64,000 nt of DNA from Hydractinia symbiolongicarpus (taxonomy: Eukaryota > Cnidaria > Hydrozoa > Anthoathecata > Hydractiniidae). A program made the position numbers and the translations under genes. Location: positions 25,791,650 to 25,855,649 of the forward strand of contig NC_079887.1 in the NCBI RefSeq assembly GCF_029227915.1, written 5' to 3'. The notes beneath the pieces were generated by a model that had not been told where the DNA came from, did not search any database, and saw nothing but the letters and a program-made list of their open reading frames with translations. Below, piece after piece: positions 62,824 to 64,000 of this stretch (the first letter of the stretch is position 1; every line of letters starts with the position of its first letter).

Positions 62824-64000
62824 ATCGTTCGGGAAATGAGTTTACTCCCTGGGTACTTTCTTTGTATACATTCGACTATACGGGCCGAGTCCAGGATTTA
62901 CGGGAAATCGCAGGTTTTCGTTTGACGGCGATTAAACTTCTTTTATTCAGCGTCTCATCAAAAATGAAAACATTTTTGAAAACTACAAGTCTCATGCGTT
63001 TTAGTGGTGAAATAATAATTTAAAAAATCGTTCGGGAATTGAGTTTACTCCCTGGGTACTTTCTTTGTATACTTTTGACTATACGGGCCGAGTTCGGGTT
63101 TTACGGGAAGTCGCTGGTTTTCGTTTGCCGGCGATTAAACTTCTTTTATTCAGCGTCTCATCAAAAATGAAAATATTTTTAAATACTACAAGCCTCATGG
63201 GCTTTAGTGGTGAAATAATAATTTAAAAAATCGTTCGGGAAATGAGTTTACACCCTGGGTACTTTCTTTGTATACTTTTGACTATGCGAGCCGAGTTCGT
63301 GTTTTACGGGAAGTCGCGGATTTTCGTTTGCCGGCGATTAAACTTCTTTTATTCAGCGTCTCATCAAAAATGAAAATATTTTTAAATACTACAAGTCTCA
63401 TGGGCTTTAGTAGTGAAATAATAATTTAAAAAATCGTTCGGGAATTGAGTTTACACCCTGGGTACTTTCTTTGTATACTTTTGACTATGCGGGCCGAGTC
63501 CGGGGTTTACGGGAAATGGCGGGTTTTCGTTTGCCGGCGATTAAACTTCTTTTATTTAGCGTCTCATCAAAAATGAAAACATTCTTGAAAACTACAAGTC
63601 TCATCCGTTTTAGTGGTGAAATAATAATTTAAAAAATCGTTTTGGAAATGAGTTTACTCACAGGGTACTTTCTTTGTATACTTTTGACTATACGGGCCGA
63701 GTCCAGGATTTACGGAAAATCGCAGGTTTTCGTTTGCCGGCGATTAAACTTCTTTTATTCAGCGTCTCATCAAAAATGAAAACATATTTGAAAACTACAA
63801 GTCTCATGCGTTTTAGTGGTGAAATAATAATTTAAAAAATCGTTCGGGAAATGAGTTTACTCCCTGGGTACTTTCTTTGTATACTTTTGACTATACGGGC
63901 CGAGTTCGGGTTTTACGGGAAGTCGCGGGTTTTCGTTTGCCGGCGATTAAACTTCTTTTATTCAGCGTCTCATCAAAAATGAAAATATTTTTAAATACTA
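62824..64000 (+). repeat. Block resembling 57.5-60.8 kb, cut by window end
   Basis: About 5.8 monomers: a CATTCGAC and GTTTGACGGCG copy, two E-like copies (GAGTTCGGGTTTT at 63,091; GAGTTCGTGTTTT at 63,294), a TATGCGGG/AAATGGCGGG copy, an ACTCACAGGG copy with TTTACGGAAAATCG and ACATATTTG, and a partial E-like copy. The last 361 bp match 59568-59928 at an offset of 4,072 bp, about 20 monomers plus the 13 bp insertion. Confidence 0.82.

Larger units (their letters stand above)
1..64000 (+). repeat. Satellite DNA array, ~203 bp monomer, head to tail
   Basis: The landmark ATCGTTCGGG (and variants) recurs at 126, 329, 531, 734, 937, 1138 and 1341 and at the same spacing to the end, giving a period of 201-204 bp. 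Orientation never changes in what I read, and no gap, unique spacer or foreign insertion is visible. I estimate about 315 monomers. Each monomer carries, in order from the landmark: a GAGTTTACTCCCTGGG segment, TTTGTATACTTTTGAC, a CpG-rich core around TTTACGGGAAATCGCGGG and GTTTGCCGGCGATTAAAC, an AGCGTCTCATC segment, an A/T-tract dyad, ACTACAAGTCTCATGCG, and a poly-A stretch. Arrays of this size, homogeneity and HOR structure are known from centromeric and pericentromeric heterochromatin of eukaryotes; assignment to a centromere is inference. I do not recognise the family by name. The array is truncated by the window at both ends. Confidence 0.98.

Noticed and set aside
1-64000. CRISPR array
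   Set aside because: The repeat unit is about 203 bp with no unique spacers; the whole unit is repeated. CRISPR repeats are about 23-47 bp separated by unique spacers.
1-64000. Tandem rRNA, tRNA, 5S or histone gene cluster
   Set aside because: The monomer is too short for most of these, and I saw no 5S internal control region, tRNA A/B box pattern or coding sequence. The CpG-rich core does not resemble a known RNA gene.
1-64000. Transposable element origin (LTR, TIR or LINE tail) of the array
   Set aside because: I found no terminal repeats, polypurine tract, target-site duplications or transposase/RT remnants. An ancient origin from an element cannot be excluded without a database search.
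1-64000. Inverted segments or strand switches within the array
   Set aside because: Reading the landmarks through the window, all monomers have the same orientation. Minus-strand open frames are just the reverse of the same monomers.
1-64000. Assignment to a named species or satellite family
   Set aside because: The monomer does not match any satellite I know well (for example alpha satellite or the Arabidopsis 178 bp repeat). Naming it would be a guess.

Overview
The whole 64 kb window is one uninterrupted tandem satellite array. I see no protein-coding gene, RNA gene, transposon, CRISPR array or unique sequence in it. The basic unit is a monomer of about 203 bp (range seen about 201-204 bp, plus one copy with a 13 bp insertion), always on the same strand and head to tail, giving roughly 315 copies. 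The array enters at base 1 and leaves at base 64000 in mid-monomer, so neither edge is present. This suggests a eukaryotic chromosome, most likely centromeric, pericentromeric or other constitutive heterochromatin. I do not recognise the satellite family and cannot name the species.

Each monomer has two halves. One is AT-rich: A-tracts, a short perfect dyad (arms TCAAAAATG / CATTTTTGA around AAAA) and a poly-A stretch ending near AATTTAAAAAATCG. The other is CpG-rich: TATACGGGCC, TTTACGGGAAATCGCGGG, GTTTGCCGGCGATTAAAC. Monomers fall into subfamilies defined by linked substitutions, for example CCAAGCCC versus CCGAGTCC, GCGGG versus GCAGG, CATTCGAC versus CTTTTGAC, TCTCATCAAAAATG versus TCCCATCAAATATG, and CTTCTTTTATTCAG versus CTCTTTCATTAAG or CACTTTCATTAAG.

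The layout is a patchwork of higher-order repeats (HORs). At 1-9.65 kb there is a C/D/B subfamily domain with 3-mer and 6-mer HORs and a segment repeated 7,091 bp downstream. At 9.65-13.7 kb a second domain contains a 4-mer HOR. At 13.7-15.5 kb the first style returns with a dimer. From 15.5 to 51.65 kb a mosaic holds a 5-mer (1,016 bp), a 14-mer (2,841 bp), an 8-mer (1,624 bp), a 9-mer with a truncated middle copy, an 18-mer (3,655 bp) with a nested 6-mer (1,218 bp), and another 6-mer (1,219 bp). At 51.65-57.5 kb there is a 4-mer (812 bp), then a 3-mer (608-609 bp). At 57.5-60.8 kb a different mixture appears. At 60.8-62.8 kb the same 3-mer returns, and at 62.8-64 kb the 57.5-60.8 kb style resumes.

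There are no genes to work together. The biology visible is array evolution: repeated local tandem duplication of 2 to 18 monomers, gene-conversion-like mixing of subfamily markers, and CpG-type decay. Short open frames of about 60-125 codons recur on both strands, but they are by-products of the repeated monomer and are not annotated as genes.
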